Made by a program: the position numbers and the translations under genes. From Rhodospirillaceae bacterium (lineage in GTDB: Bacteria; Pseudomonadota; Alphaproteobacteria; MPNO01; UBA2964), in the NCBI GenBank assembly GCA_018660305.1, contig JABJKO010000224.1, positions 1 through 27,982 on the forward strand: a DNA stretch of 27,982 nt. The letters are read 5' to 3'. Below the pieces are notes generated by a model. That model was not told the DNA's origin. It made no database searches and saw only the letters and a list, made by a program, of their open reading frames with translations. Positions 8,531 to 16,671 of the stretch are shown here, piece after piece. The first letter of the stretch is position 1; each line of letters begins with the position of its first letter.

Positions 8531-9409
8531 TTACGGCTTCGTATCGAGCAGGCCAATGCGCATCGCTGCGGCCTTGAGCAACGCGAAGTCCTTTTCTCTA
8601 GCCGGTATAAACATGCCCGCGGTCAATTTTCCGAGAATTTGCGCGTGTCTCTTGTCGGCAGCAGACAGATCCAGAAATGCGTCGAGAATTTTTTGCCGAA
8701 CGGTTCGGCTCATACTGCGATGTGTAACCCAGATATAATCGGGAAATGGGGGCGTCTTGCCCAATACGCGAATGTCTTTCCCTGAAATCCGGCCGTCAGC
8801 CAGCATCGAATTGATGATTTGTGCATTGGCCACCCCAACGTCGGCATGCCCGTCACGAATGTGATACGCTGTTTTGTCGTGAGCGCCCGAATATCGGATC
8901 TCACCAAAAAACGCTTCCGGCTCCATGCCTCGTTTCGTCAGAAAATGGCGAGGCATCAGGTGCCCGGATGTAGACAGCCTGGAGCCGAAGCTGAACTTCT
9001 TTCCCTTTAAATCGGCCAGGTCAGTTGCGTCGCTATCGGTGCGAACAAGATAATAACTCGTAAAATTCGCATCCACGTCGCGCATCACGAGAGGGTCGGC
9101 TCCCGCAGAACGCCGGGCCTTGAGATATGTCAGTCCGCCGAAATAGGCTAGATCGATGCGCCCGTCGATGAACTGCTTCAAATACTCATCATAGGATTTC
9201 GCGGGAACCAGCACATAGGGAATTTCAAGCCGCGCGGACAGGTACTCGAACAGGGGCGCGTATCGCTGAAGTAACACTTCAGGTTTTTGATCAGGCAAAA
9301 CTCCAATTCTGAGCACCGGCGTTAAAGGGCTATCCGCTTCGTTCCCGTCGCACGCCGTCAGAACCATCAGCATGACGGCGAAAGCTGTCGAAATAATTCC
9401 AAGTTTCAT
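8531..9409 (-). CDS. PhnD-like phosphate/phosphonate-type substrate-binding lipoprotein
   Basis: The 292-residue form from ATG 9409 starts MKLGIISTAFAVMLMVLTAC, a lipoprotein signal with lipobox LTAC (Cys20); a GTG at 9442 would add 11 residues in front of it. The rest matches periplasmic-binding-protein family 12-type (PhnD/TauT-like) proteins: LRIGVLPDQKPE, RYAPLFEYLSARL, FIDGRIDLAYFGGLTYL, LADLKGKKFSFGS, STSGHLMPRHFL and HADVGVANAQI. There are no ABC permease or ATPase genes next to it, so a transport role is not supported by context. The following gene is a histidine kinase 14 bases downstream, which points to a signalling role as an extracytoplasmic ligand-binding partner. The ligand cannot be told from sequence. 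Confidence 0.88.
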   Translation of the reverse strand: MKLGIISTAFAVMLMVLTACDGNEADSPLTPVLRIGVLPDQKPEVLLQRYAPLFEYLSARLEIPYVLVPAKSYDEYLKQFIDGRIDLAYFGGLTYLKARRSAGADPLVMRDVDANFTSYYLVRTDSDATDLADLKGKKFSFGSRLSTSGHLMPRHFLTKRGMEPEAFFGEIRYSGAHDKTAYHIRDGHADVGVANAQIINSMLADGRISGKDIRVLGKTPPFPDYIWVTHRSMSRTVRQKILDAFLDLSAADKRHAQILGKLTAGMFIPAREKDFALLKAAAMRIGLLDTKP

Positions 9410-9442
9410 ACTGCCCGCACATGTTGTCGACACAAAGGCCAC

Positions 9443-9662
9443 TCAGTCGCCGGGCGAACCTCGTGAAGGGGTTTGTATATTTCGACATGAATGCTATGAC
9501 GGTCTTGTGAAAAAAGTTTAAATAATAACGATAATATCGTGTGGTTTATTAACCCCATCATTATTTAAATAAAAAATTTATACAGAATATAAACTGCTGA
9601 ATTTGAAATAATACACAAAACATATTACACGATAATTGTGATGGATATTATCAATATTGGGA
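9443..9662. other. AT-rich intergenic region with inverted ACACGATA motifs
   Basis: This gap is far richer in A+T than its surroundings, with runs such as TTATTTAAATAAAAAATTTA. The 8-mer ACACGATA is present at 9627-9634 and in reverse complement at 9535-9542, the latter joined to an 11-base palindrome CGATAATATCG (9530-9540). No gene is seen. It is the natural place for the promoter and operator of the leftward lipoprotein-kinase pair. Confidence 0.45.
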
Positions 9663-9681
9663 GGTCCGAATATTACGGACC
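9663..9681 (-). terminator. Hairpin over the hydrolase stop codon
   Basis: GGTCCG (9663-9668) and CGGACC (9676-9681) form a perfect 6-bp stem with a 7-base AT loop. The hydrolase stop codon (9673-9675) is inside it. No long T-run follows on the minus strand. Confidence 0.35.
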
Positions 9682-10476
9682 CTTAGTTTGTGTCATCCAC
9701 CGTACGATTCGATCAACCACCTTGTTTTCGATGCCGATAAATCCGTGTTTGGACAATGCCTTGCACGAATCGGACCGGTCCGGGTCCCCGCCGGTGAACA
9801 GGATCGTTTCCACCTTGGACGATTTTTTGAGGCGGTCGGCTATTTTCGATACGCCCCATACCGGTGTTACCTTGCAATCGTCCGCCTTGTGGTGAACCAG
9901 CAGGACGGGTGCGGTGATCGCTTCCAGGTCGCCATCGAGCGCCATGGCCGGTCGGCGGCCGCTTTCCTCGGTCACGCTCGCGGTAAAAACGGCCCCGTCG
10001 ATGGGCAGAGTGCCGGACAGGTGACCAAGGGATACGGTTCCGCGACTGGTGCCGATCAGCCACACAGGTGCGTTGGTCTTGCTGCGTGCCCAGCGCACGA
10101 CGGCGGAAATATCGGCCCTGTGCTCGTCGGAGCCGCGAAAATTGTTAAGGCCCTTGCGACGCCTGTCGGAAGGCACATCCACCGTCAGGGTCAGGACTCC
10201 GCGCTCGGCAAACAGCGTTCGCGTGCGAACCAGAAAATTGGTCGATTTTGTGCCGTTACCTTTCCAAAGCTTGAGCTTGCCGCTGCCGCCCGTGAACAGA
10301 ATGGCCATTGCTTTGGCCTGTCCTTCCGGCTCGTTGACCACAAAGGTGACGGTCACGCCGTCGCGGCTGTTGATTGTGATTTCTTCTTCCGCGGCAGCCA
10401 GGGTTGGCCCGAACGCCACACAAAAGGCAAGCGCGGTGACGCCGGACATTATTCTTTTGTTAATCAGGTTCGTCAT
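9673..10476 (-). CDS. Exported alpha/beta hydrolase of unknown substrate
   Basis: The 267-residue form from ATG 10476 has a signal peptide at about 8-29 (hydrophobic ALAFCVAFGPTLAAA, then an acidic mature start). The body has a hydrolase fold pattern: FTGGSGKLKLW (about 61-71), the nucleophile elbow in LIGTSRGTVSL (Ser144), a candidate Asp in VHHKADDCKVTP and a candidate His in ALSKHGFIG near the C-terminus. The start is uncertain: in-frame ATGs at 10533 (with AGAGGG about 11 bases upstream) and 10563 would lengthen the N-terminus, and none has a strong ribosome site. The gene stands alone between an AT-rich gap and the divergent pntAA. Substrate and pathway are not recognisable. Confidence 0.75.
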   Translation of the reverse strand: MTNLINKRIMSGVTALAFCVAFGPTLAAAEEEITINSRDGVTVTFVVNEPEGQAKAMAILFTGGSGKLKLWKGNGTKSTNFLVRTRTLFAERGVLTLTVDVPSDRRRKGLNNFRGSDEHRADISAVVRWARSKTNAPVWLIGTSRGTVSLGHLSGTLPIDGAVFTASVTEESGRRPAMALDGDLEAITAPVLLVHHKADDCKVTPVWGVSKIADRLKKSSKVETILFTGGDPDRSDSCKALSKHGFIGIENKVVDRIVRWMTQTKGP

Positions 10477-10623
10477 ATCGACAGTTGACGCCACTATTCG
10501 TGAACAAATTAAGAGATCAATTTCCTTCACCATTGCGTTACAACCCTCTTGGCAAATCCGCATGAACGCGGCATTGTGCGCTCGCCCTGACCCAGATTTA
10601 CCGGGGAAATTGAATAAAGTCTT

Positions 10624-11796
10624 ATGAAGATCGCCATTCCGAGAGAACGCCGGCCCAACGAATCCCGCGTCGCCGGTTCTCCAGACACGGTTAAAAAGCT
10701 CATCGCGCTTGGGTTCGACGTTATTGTCGAAACCGGTGCCGGCGATGGCGCTTCCATACCCGACAGTTTATTTGCCGATGCTGGCGCGTCCATCGCCGCC
10801 GATGAAGCGGCAGCGCTTGGCGATGCGGATATTGTCCTGAAGGTCCAGCGGCCACTGACCGAAGCGGAAGGGGGACCGGACGAGCTTTCGCTTATGAAAT
10901 CGGGCGCCATTCTGATCGGTACCTTGTCGGCGTTGACCAATCCGGATCAGGCAGCGAGCTATGCCGCTGCTGGCGTGACCGCCTTTGCCATGGAATTGCT
11001 GCCGCGGATCAGCCGTGCCCAATCCATGGATGTGTTGTCCTCGCAATCCAACCTGGCCGGCTATAAGGCGGTGCTGGATGCGGCCCATGAATTTACCCGC
11101 GCCTTCCCAATGATGATGACGGCGGCCGGCACAATTCCGCCGGCCCGTGTCCTGGTGCTCGGTGTTGGTGTCGCCGGCCTGCAGGCCATCGCCACGGCCC
11201 GGCGGCTGGGCGCCGTCGTTATGGGCTACGATGTGCGCCCCGCGGTGAAGGAGCAGGTGGAAAGCCTCGGCGCCAAATTTGTCGAGGTTGATTCCGACGC
11301 GACCGAGGGCGCCGAGACAACCGGCGGCTACGCCAAGGAAATGGGCGACGATTACAAGGCGAAACAGGCGCAGGTTTTGAGCGACACCCTCGCCAAACAG
11401 GATATCGCCATCTGTACCGCTCTTATCCCCGGACACCCCGCACCGGTTCTGATCACCGAGGAGATGGTGAAGGGAATGAAGCCCGGTTCGGTCATCGTCG
11501 ATCTCGCCGTCGAGCAGGGCGGCAATTGTCCGCTGAGTGAATTTGGCTCCGTGGTGGTGAAACATGGCGTCACCCTGGTCGGCCATGCCAACGTGCCGAG
11601 CCGCATCGCCACCGATGCGACGGCCATGTACGCCAAGAATTTGCTAAATTTCGTCACGCCACTGGTTGATGCGGAAACCAAGGCGCTGGCCATCGACTGG
11701 TCCGACGAAATCATTGAAGGGTGCCTGGTTACCCGCGACGGGCAGGTCGTGCATCCAGACCTGTCCATCGAGACCAAAGCGACGGAGACGGCGTAG
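10624..11796 (+). CDS. pntAA: NAD(P) transhydrogenase subunit alpha part 1 (domain I, NAD(H)-binding)
   Basis: This soluble domain binds NAD(H) for the proton-driven reduction of NADP+. The 390-residue protein begins [20 protein letters not shown], as in alanine dehydrogenase/PNT proteins. It carries the transhydrogenase signature around [19 protein letters not shown], including the Gln of the RQD loop, and the Rossmann motif [19 protein letters not shown] followed by GYDVRP. The domain ends near residue 385, before any membrane segment, showing the split alpha subunit found in Rhodospirillum-type transhydrogenases. It is the first gene of pntAA-pntAB-pntB, with only 2 bases before pntAB. Confidence 0.97.
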   Translation: MKIAIPRERRPNESRVAGSPDTVKKLIALGFDVIVETGAGDGASIPDSLFADAGASIAADEAAALGDADIVLKVQRPLTEAEGGPDELSLMKSGAILIGTLSALTNPDQAASYAAAGVTAFAMELLPRISRAQSMDVLSSQSNLAGYKAVLDAAHEFTRAFPMMMTAAGTIPPARVLVLGVGVAGLQAIATARRLGAVVMGYDVRPAVKEQVESLGAKFVEVDSDATEGAETTGGYAKEMGDDYKAKQAQVLSDTLAKQDIAICTALIPGHPAPVLITEEMVKGMKPGSVIVDLAVEQGGNCPLSEFGSVVVKHGVTLVGHANVPSRIATDATAMYAKNLLNFVTPLVDAETKALAIDWSDEIIEGCLVTRDGQVVHPDLSIETKATETA

Positions 11797-11798
11797 TC

Positions 11799-12134
11799 AT
11801 GGATCCTGCAAAGATGGCCCAGGCGGCGGAAAACGCGGCGTCATCGGGGGGCGGCGATTCGCTCATCGTGCTGTTTACGGTTTTCGCGCTGGCGGTGTTT
11901 GTCGGCTACTACGTGGTCTGGAACGTGACATCGGCGCTGCATTCGCCGTTGATGAGCGTGACCAACGCTATCTCATCGGTAATTATTGTCGGTGCGCTGA
12001 TTGCGGCCGGTCCCATGGAAGTCCATTTCTCCAAGATCATGGGCTTCATCGCGGTGGTGCTGGCCTCCATTAATATCTTTGGCGGTTTCGTGGTGAGCCA
12101 GCGAATGCTCCAAATGTTCCGTAAGAAGGGCTAG
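11799..12134 (+). CDS. pntAB: NAD(P) transhydrogenase subunit alpha part 2 (membrane domain)
   Basis: The small membrane subunit (111 residues from ATG 11799) forms part of the proton channel of transhydrogenase. Hydrophobic segments are at about 21-44, 55-71 and 80-101; family sequences [18 protein letters not shown] and [16 protein letters not shown] are clear. The start is taken two bases after the pntAA stop; an in-frame ATG at 11721 lies inside pntAA and would add residues unlike the family. The gap to pntB is 11 bases. Confidence 0.95.
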   Translation: MDPAKMAQAAENAASSGGGDSLIVLFTVFALAVFVGYYVVWNVTSALHSPLMSVTNAISSVIIVGALIAAGPMEVHFSKIMGFIAVVLASINIFGGFVVSQRMLQMFRKKG

Positions 12135-12145
12135 GGGAGAGTATT

Positions 12146-13534
12146 GTGTCGGAAGACCTGACGGGTCTCGCCTATCTGATCGCGGCCATCTGCTTCATTC
12201 TCGCCTTGCGCGGTCTGTCGTCACCGGAAACCGCGCGCCGCGGCAACATGACTGGCATTGCCGGCATGGTGATCGCCGTGGCGACCACGCTGGCGAATCC
12301 AGAGGTGCTTTCCTATAGCTGGATCGCGGCGGGTATCCTGATCGGCGGTGCCATCGGCACCATCACCGCACTCAAAATCCAAATGACCGCACTGCCGCAG
12401 CTTGTGGCGGCGTTTCACAGCTTGGTTGGTCTCGCAGCCGTATTCGTGGCCACCGCGGCGCTATTCGCGCCTGAGGCTTATGGCATCGGGACGGCGGGCA
12501 ATATCCAGACCGCGAGCCTGATCGAGATGTCCATCGGAACGGCCATCGGGGCGATCACCTTTACCGGCTCCATCGTCGCCTTCGCAAAATTACAGGGGCT
12601 GGTCAGCGGGGCGCCTCTGGTCTTTCCCGGTCAGCATCCGCTCAATGCGGTGCTGGGCCTGGCCGCCATTGGTTTGGTTGCCTATTTCGCGACCACCGAA
12701 TCCTACAGCGCCTATTGGGCGGTCATCGCCGTCGCCCTGCTCCTCGGATTCCTTATCATTCTTCCCATCGGCGGCGCCGATATGCCGGTGGTGGTCTCTA
12801 TGCTCAATTCCTATTCGGGATGGGCGGCATGCGGCATTGGCTTTACCCTCGGCAACACGCTGCTGATTATCACCGGCGCGCTGGTCGGTTCCTCCGGCGC
12901 CATTCTCAGCTACATCATGTGCAAGGGGATGAACCGTTCCTTTTTCAACGTGATCCTGGGCGGGTTCGGCGCCGAAGAAGGCGTTGTCGCCGCCGCGCAG
13001 GGCGACCGCAACATCCGCCAGGGCAGCGCCGAGGATGCGGCTTTCATCATGAAGAATGCCGGCAAGGTCGTTGTCGTCCCCGGCTATGGCATGGCGGTGG
13101 CGCAGGCCCAGCATGCGCTGCGTGAGCTGGGTGATGTGCTCAAGGGCGAGGGCGTCACCGTGTCCTATGCCATCCATCCGGTGGCCGGCCGCATGCCAGG
13201 CCATATGAACGTGCTCCTGGCCGAGGCCAACGTGCCCTATGACGAGGTGTTCGAGCTGGAGGAAATCAATCACGAATTTTCCACCGCCGACGTGGTCTAT
13301 GTGATCGGCGCCAACGATGTGACCAACCCGGCGGCCAAGACCGATCCGGCGAGTCCGATCTACGGCATGCCCATCCTCGATGTTGAAAAAGCGCAGACCG
13401 TACTGTTCGTCAAACGCTCCATGGCGTCGGGATATGCCGGCGTCGATAACGAGCTGTTCTTCCGCGACAACACCATGATGCTGTTCGGTGACGCCAAGAA
13501 AATGACCGAGGAAATCCTCCAGTCCATGAACTAG
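12146..13534 (+). CDS. pntB: NAD(P) transhydrogenase subunit beta (membrane and NADP(H)-binding domains)
   Basis: The 462-residue beta subunit completes the proton-translocating transhydrogenase, the major route to NADPH coupled to the proton gradient. The N-terminal half is a series of membrane helices; the C-terminal domain III binds NADP(H), with VVPGYGMAVAQAQHAL, HPVAGRMPGHMNVLLAEA, GANDVTNPAA, the KRSM sequence and GYAGVDNELFF. The start is GTG 12146, preceded by a strong AGGGGAGAG site (12133-12141). It closes the operon; no clear terminator is visible in the short gap to def. Confidence 0.97.
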   Translation: MSEDLTGLAYLIAAICFILALRGLSSPETARRGNMTGIAGMVIAVATTLANPEVLSYSWIAAGILIGGAIGTITALKIQMTALPQLVAAFHSLVGLAAVFVATAALFAPEAYGIGTAGNIQTASLIEMSIGTAIGAITFTGSIVAFAKLQGLVSGAPLVFPGQHPLNAVLGLAAIGLVAYFATTESYSAYWAVIAVALLLGFLIILPIGGADMPVVVSMLNSYSGWAACGIGFTLGNTLLIITGALVGSSGAILSYIMCKGMNRSFFNVILGGFGAEEGVVAAAQGDRNIRQGSAEDAAFIMKNAGKVVVVPGYGMAVAQAQHALRELGDVLKGEGVTVSYAIHPVAGRMPGHMNVLLAEANVPYDEVFELEEINHEFSTADVVYVIGANDVTNPAAKTDPASPIYGMPILDVEKAQTVLFVKRSMASGYAGVDNELFFRDNTMMLFGDAKKMTEEILQSMN

Positions 13535-13598
13535 TATTTAGTGTTGAAACCAGCCCTAAACGTTTGATCCCCGTAACACTTCACACCATATTAGGCCT

Positions 13599-14168
13599 AT
13601 GACTCTTCTCAAAATCGCACGAATGGGACATCCGGTGCTGGTGAACCGCGCCGAGGAAATTCCCGATCCGACCACCCGCGAAATCCGCTCTCTGGTGGAA
13701 AATATGGTTGAAACCATGATGGACGCGCAGGGCGTCGGTCTCGCCGCGCCGCAGGTGCATATCGGCAAACGGGTGATCATTTTCAACGCGTCCAAAGGCC
13801 GCGGTGAAGAGGACGCGCCGGAGACCGATTTCGCGCCGGTGACGGCCCTCATCAATCCGGTCATCGAGATCCTCGATGAAGAGCAGGAACTGGGCTGGGA
13901 AGGCTGCCTGTCGATCCCCGGTCTCACCGGTGCGGTGCCGCGCTACACGCGCATCCGCTACAAGGGCATGTCGCCCACCGGTCAGTCCATCGAGCGCGAG
14001 GCCACCGGGTTTCATGCCCGTGTGGTGCAGCATGAATGCGATCATCTGGATGGCATTCTCTACACCATGCGCATGACCGATCTGTCCATGCTGTCCTTCA
14101 CCGACGAGCTCCAGCGCCGCGCTGCCGGCGCTGCGGAAGACGGCGAAGATGGTGATGACGAAGCCTGA
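13599..14168 (+). CDS. def: Peptide deformylase
   Basis: This metalloenzyme removes the formyl group from new proteins at the ribosome. The 189-residue protein has all three family motifs: GVGLAAPQ (about 45-52), EGCLS (101-105, metal-binding Cys103) and QHECDHLDG (His145, Glu146, His149). An acidic tail of about 20 residues follows the core (rich in E, D, G and A). Fmt, its usual partner, is not adjacent. The 3' end overlaps the next gene by 20 bases in another frame. Confidence 0.95.
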   Translation: MTLLKIARMGHPVLVNRAEEIPDPTTREIRSLVENMVETMMDAQGVGLAAPQVHIGKRVIIFNASKGRGEEDAPETDFAPVTALINPVIEILDEEQELGWEGCLSIPGLTGAVPRYTRIRYKGMSPTGQSIEREATGFHARVVQHECDHLDGILYTMRMTDLSMLSFTDELQRRAAGAAEDGEDGDDEA

Positions 14169-14835
14169 AACGACCCTCGATAACCGCAGGGATCGCCAGC
14201 AGGACCGCGATCGTCTGCTGCTGGCCATTCTGCCCCACGTCACGTTCGATGGCTGGACCGACGCCGCCTTCCGGGCCGGAACGGCCGATTGCGGATTGGA
14301 GACAATCGCCTTTCGCCGTTTCTTTCCCGGTGGAGCCGGCGAAATTATCGCGCATTTCAGCCACTGGGCGGATCGTCAGATGGTAGCTGCGTTCGGCGAT
14401 CAGGAGACGGATGATCTCCGGTTGCGGGAACGGGTGACCCTGGCCGTTCGCTTGCGGCTGGAAGCGCTGGTTCCCCACCGTGAAGCCGTGCGCCGCACCC
14501 TGAGTGTACTTGCGCTGCCCACCAACGCGGTACTGGCCATGCGGTCGCTCTATGGAACGGTCGATTCGGTCTGGTATGAAGTGGGGGACCGGTCCGCCGA
14601 CTTCAATTTCTACTCCAAGCGCGCGCTGCTGGCCGCCGTGGTGTCCTCGACGACGCTCTATTGGCTCGATGATGAAACCGAGGGCTGCGGGGCGAGCTGG
14701 GCGTTTCTCGACCGGCGTATCGCAAACGTGATGAAAATACCCTCGCTGACTCAGCGCGTTTCCCGTCTCACAGAACGTCTTCCCGATCCGTTCGCGCTGT
14801 TGCGCGCCGGCCGCCTGCGCACGCGGCAACCGTAA
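14149..14835 (+). CDS. COQ9-family protein
   Basis: The 228-residue protein resembles COQ9, a TetR-like fold protein that binds lipid and assists ubiquinone hydroxylation in mitochondria and alphaproteobacteria. Supporting segments are ILPHVTFDGWTDAAFRAG near the N-terminus, a helical centre, SVWYEVGDRSADFNFYSKRA (about 142-161), LLAAVVSSTTLYWLDD and the C-terminal FLDRRIANVMK. The first codons (ATG GTG ATG) overlap the last 20 bases of def, so translation is probably coupled; the third codon at 14155 is an alternative start. An ABC1-type kinase gene at the left edge of the window may belong to the same quinone pathway. Confidence 0.85.
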   Translation: MVMTKPETTLDNRRDRQQDRDRLLLAILPHVTFDGWTDAAFRAGTADCGLETIAFRRFFPGGAGEIIAHFSHWADRQMVAAFGDQETDDLRLRERVTLAVRLRLEALVPHREAVRRTLSVLALPTNAVLAMRSLYGTVDSVWYEVGDRSADFNFYSKRALLAAVVSSTTLYWLDDETEGCGASWAFLDRRIANVMKIPSLTQRVSRLTERLPDPFALLRAGRLRTRQP

Positions 14836-14905
14836 CTCACGTTCGGAGCAATCCCACCTCCCCTGTCCCCCGCTCGTAACCGGGCGGAGGGGGGCGTGGT
14901 TGCAC

Positions 14906-15424
14906 TCAGCTCGGTTTTACCGGCACCGCTTTCGTCTGGTCGGCGCGGAACTTGTCGACGGCCTTGGCAATCTTTTCGTCACTGAGCGCCAGGACGGCGG
15001 CCGAGAGAAGCGCCGCGTTGACCGCGCCGGCACGGCCCACCGCCAGCACCCCGACGGGAATGCCTCCGGGCATCTGACACATGGAGAGCAGGCTGTCCAT
15101 GCCACCCATCACCCGGGTTTCCATGGGTACGCCGAATACCGGCTTGGCGGTCATGGCGGCAACCACGCCGGGCAGGGCAGCGGCCATTCCGGCGCCGGCG
15201 ATAAAGATCTTGGTGCCGTTGGAATCGAGCTTCTTGACCCAGTCGCTAAGCCGGTCCGGTGTGCGATGCGCCGAGTGGATGGCGACTTCGTTGGAAATCC
15301 CCAATTTTTTGAGCGTTTCCGTGCTGTGGCGCATGGTTTCCCAGTCGGACTGGCTTCCCATGACGATGCCGACGAGTGGATTCGCTTTTTTTCTGGTGGT
15401 CTTTCGGACAGGTTTTTTGGCCAT
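14906..15424 (-). CDS. purE: N5-carboxyaminoimidazole ribonucleotide mutase
   Basis: PurE catalyses the carboxylate shift from N5-CAIR to CAIR in purine synthesis. The 172-residue form starts [13 protein letters not shown], a basic tail in front of the core; an in-frame ATG at 15460 or 15472 is also possible and neither start has a strong ribosome site. Core motifs are [22 protein letters not shown] (the catalytic His is here), [17 protein letters not shown] and [14 protein letters not shown]. The loop that reads GAGGAAHLPG in E. coli reads [10 protein letters not shown] here, so the His of that loop is replaced. purK, usually next to purE, is not seen in the window. Confidence 0.92.
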   Translation of the reverse strand: MAKKPVRKTTRKKANPLVGIVMGSQSDWETMRHSTETLKKLGISNEVAIHSAHRTPDRLSDWVKKLDSNGTKIFIAGAGMAAALPGVVAAMTAKPVFGVPMETRVMGGMDSLLSMCQMPGGIPVGVLAVGRAGAVNAALLSAAVLALSDEKIAKAVDKFRADQTKAVPVKPS

Positions 15425-15519
15425 TTTCTCGCTCTGTAGGAGGGTTGGTTCGGGCGACATTATAAAATCCATAATAATCGGCGCAATGGCGCCTTCTCGT
15501 GGGTTGCATAAGCCTTCCT

Positions 15520-15536
15520 TAACGAAATCATCGTTA
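15520..15536. promoter_or_regulatory. Inverted repeat in the purE / GGDEF divergent region
   Basis: TAACGA (15520-15525) and TCGTTA (15531-15536) are perfect 6-base arms with a 5-base spacer. It sits between the divergent purE and diguanylate cyclase genes, and could be an operator for either. No regulator is suggested by sequence. Confidence 0.3.
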
Positions 15537-15598
15537 GCTGATCACGTGCGGACATGGGGGAATATCCCCGGTTTTCAAGGACTGCCCACGGGCCGGCG

Positions 15599-16330
15599 AT
15601 GAAAGTAGGAGATACCAAACCAACGGCTCCGGTACGCCGGTCTGTTGCGCGCTACGCCCAGATTGGCGAAGCGACGGCGCCGACTCCTGCCCGGGAGATC
15701 GCCGATACCGCCAGTATCCTTGGCATACCCGATGCGGAACTGACCGATAAGGTCCGATCCGCCATTCTCCAGCTCATGGAAGAGGTGGAGACGCTGCGTC
15801 GCGAACTCGACCAAAGCCGCCAGCGAATCTCCTATCTGGAACAATTGGCCGACCAGGATGCCCTGGCGCCGGTCGCCAACCGCCGCGCCTTTGTTCGCGA
15901 ATTATCGCGAATCATGGCCTTCGCGGAGCGCTACAATACCGACAGCAGCCTAATCTACTTCGACGTTAACGGGCTCAAGCCCATCAACGACACCTATGGC
16001 CATCCGGCCGGTGATGCGACCTTGATGCGGATTGCCGACGTTCTGGTGGAAAATGTCCGCGAATCGGACGTTGTCGGCCGCCTCGGCGGCGACGAGTTCG
16101 CCGTCATTCTTTCCCAGGCTGATACCGATACGGCGTCAGAAAAGGCGGTGTCACTGGTTGAGAAGATCGAAGAGCAGCCGCTGGACTGGAATGGTGAGGA
16201 AATCCCCATCCAGGTTTCCTACGGGCTTTATACTTTCCGGGGGGGAGATACGGCCGGTGATGCCCTGGCGGCGGCCGATCGCGCCATGTACGAGCATAAA
16301 ATGGCACACAAAAAGGCCTCCAGCCGCTGA
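15599..16330 (+). CDS. Soluble diguanylate cyclase (GGDEF)
   Basis: It should make cyclic di-GMP from two GTP. From ATG 15599 the protein has 243 residues: an N-terminal region without a recognised sensor domain (1-50), a short coiled coil (about 55-85), then a full GGDEF domain. Active-site sequences are YFDVNGLKPINDTYGH (about 120-135) and RLGGDEFAVIL (GGDEF 163-167). An intact allosteric I-site, RESD (154-157), lies exactly five residues before the motif, so product inhibition is expected. There is no membrane segment. An in-frame ATG at 15554 would add 15 residues; neither start has a clear ribosome site. A 5-bp hairpin overlaps the stop codon. Confidence 0.9.
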   Translation: MKVGDTKPTAPVRRSVARYAQIGEATAPTPAREIADTASILGIPDAELTDKVRSAILQLMEEVETLRRELDQSRQRISYLEQLADQDALAPVANRRAFVRELSRIMAFAERYNTDSSLIYFDVNGLKPINDTYGHPAGDATLMRIADVLVENVRESDVVGRLGGDEFAVILSQADTDTASEKAVSLVEKIEEQPLDWNGEEIPIQVSYGLYTFRGGDTAGDALAAADRAMYEHKMAHKKASSR

Positions 16331-16361
16331 CCAGCGGTCGGACGGCCATCCAAATACTTCT

Positions 16362-16562
16362 CTAGGCTATCGAATCCGGAATGAGGACGCTGCGAAGACG
16401 CAGGATTTCATCCTTGAGCATCAATTTGCGCTTCTTGAGGCGCTGTACCTGAATTTGGTCGAATAACACTCCGGCGGTGACCTGATCGATGACATCGTCC
16501 AGATCCCGATGCTCCGTCTCGAGTTCAGACAGCCGGTGTTTTATATTCTCCTGGTCTTCCAT
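16362..16562 (-). CDS. YdcH / DUF465 family small coiled-coil protein
   Basis: The 66-residue protein is nearly all charged helix. It has the DUF465 pattern of an acidic N-terminal helix with LETEHRDLDDVID, then a basic VQRLKKRKLMLKDEILRL. The start ATG 16562 is preceded by GCAGGAA. The family is of unknown function. It is transcribed away from pfk, and a second DUF465 gene lies on the far side of pfk at 17856. Confidence 0.85.
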   Translation of the reverse strand: MEDQENIKHRLSELETEHRDLDDVIDQVTAGVLFDQIQVQRLKKRKLMLKDEILRLRSVLIPDSIA

Positions 16563-16671
16563 TTCCTGCGGTGATTTGACTCCGCCACAACTAAATCTAA
16601 CAGATTTCGCGTGGCTTGGTTAAACTGTTTCTACGTCCAAAATGACCGGGTTTCCGGTGCAAGGGGGTTGT

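Noticed and set aside
8531..9409. A phosphonate ABC transporter operon
   Set aside because: Only the binding-protein gene is present; no permease or ATPase gene is next to it, and its neighbour is a histidine kinase.
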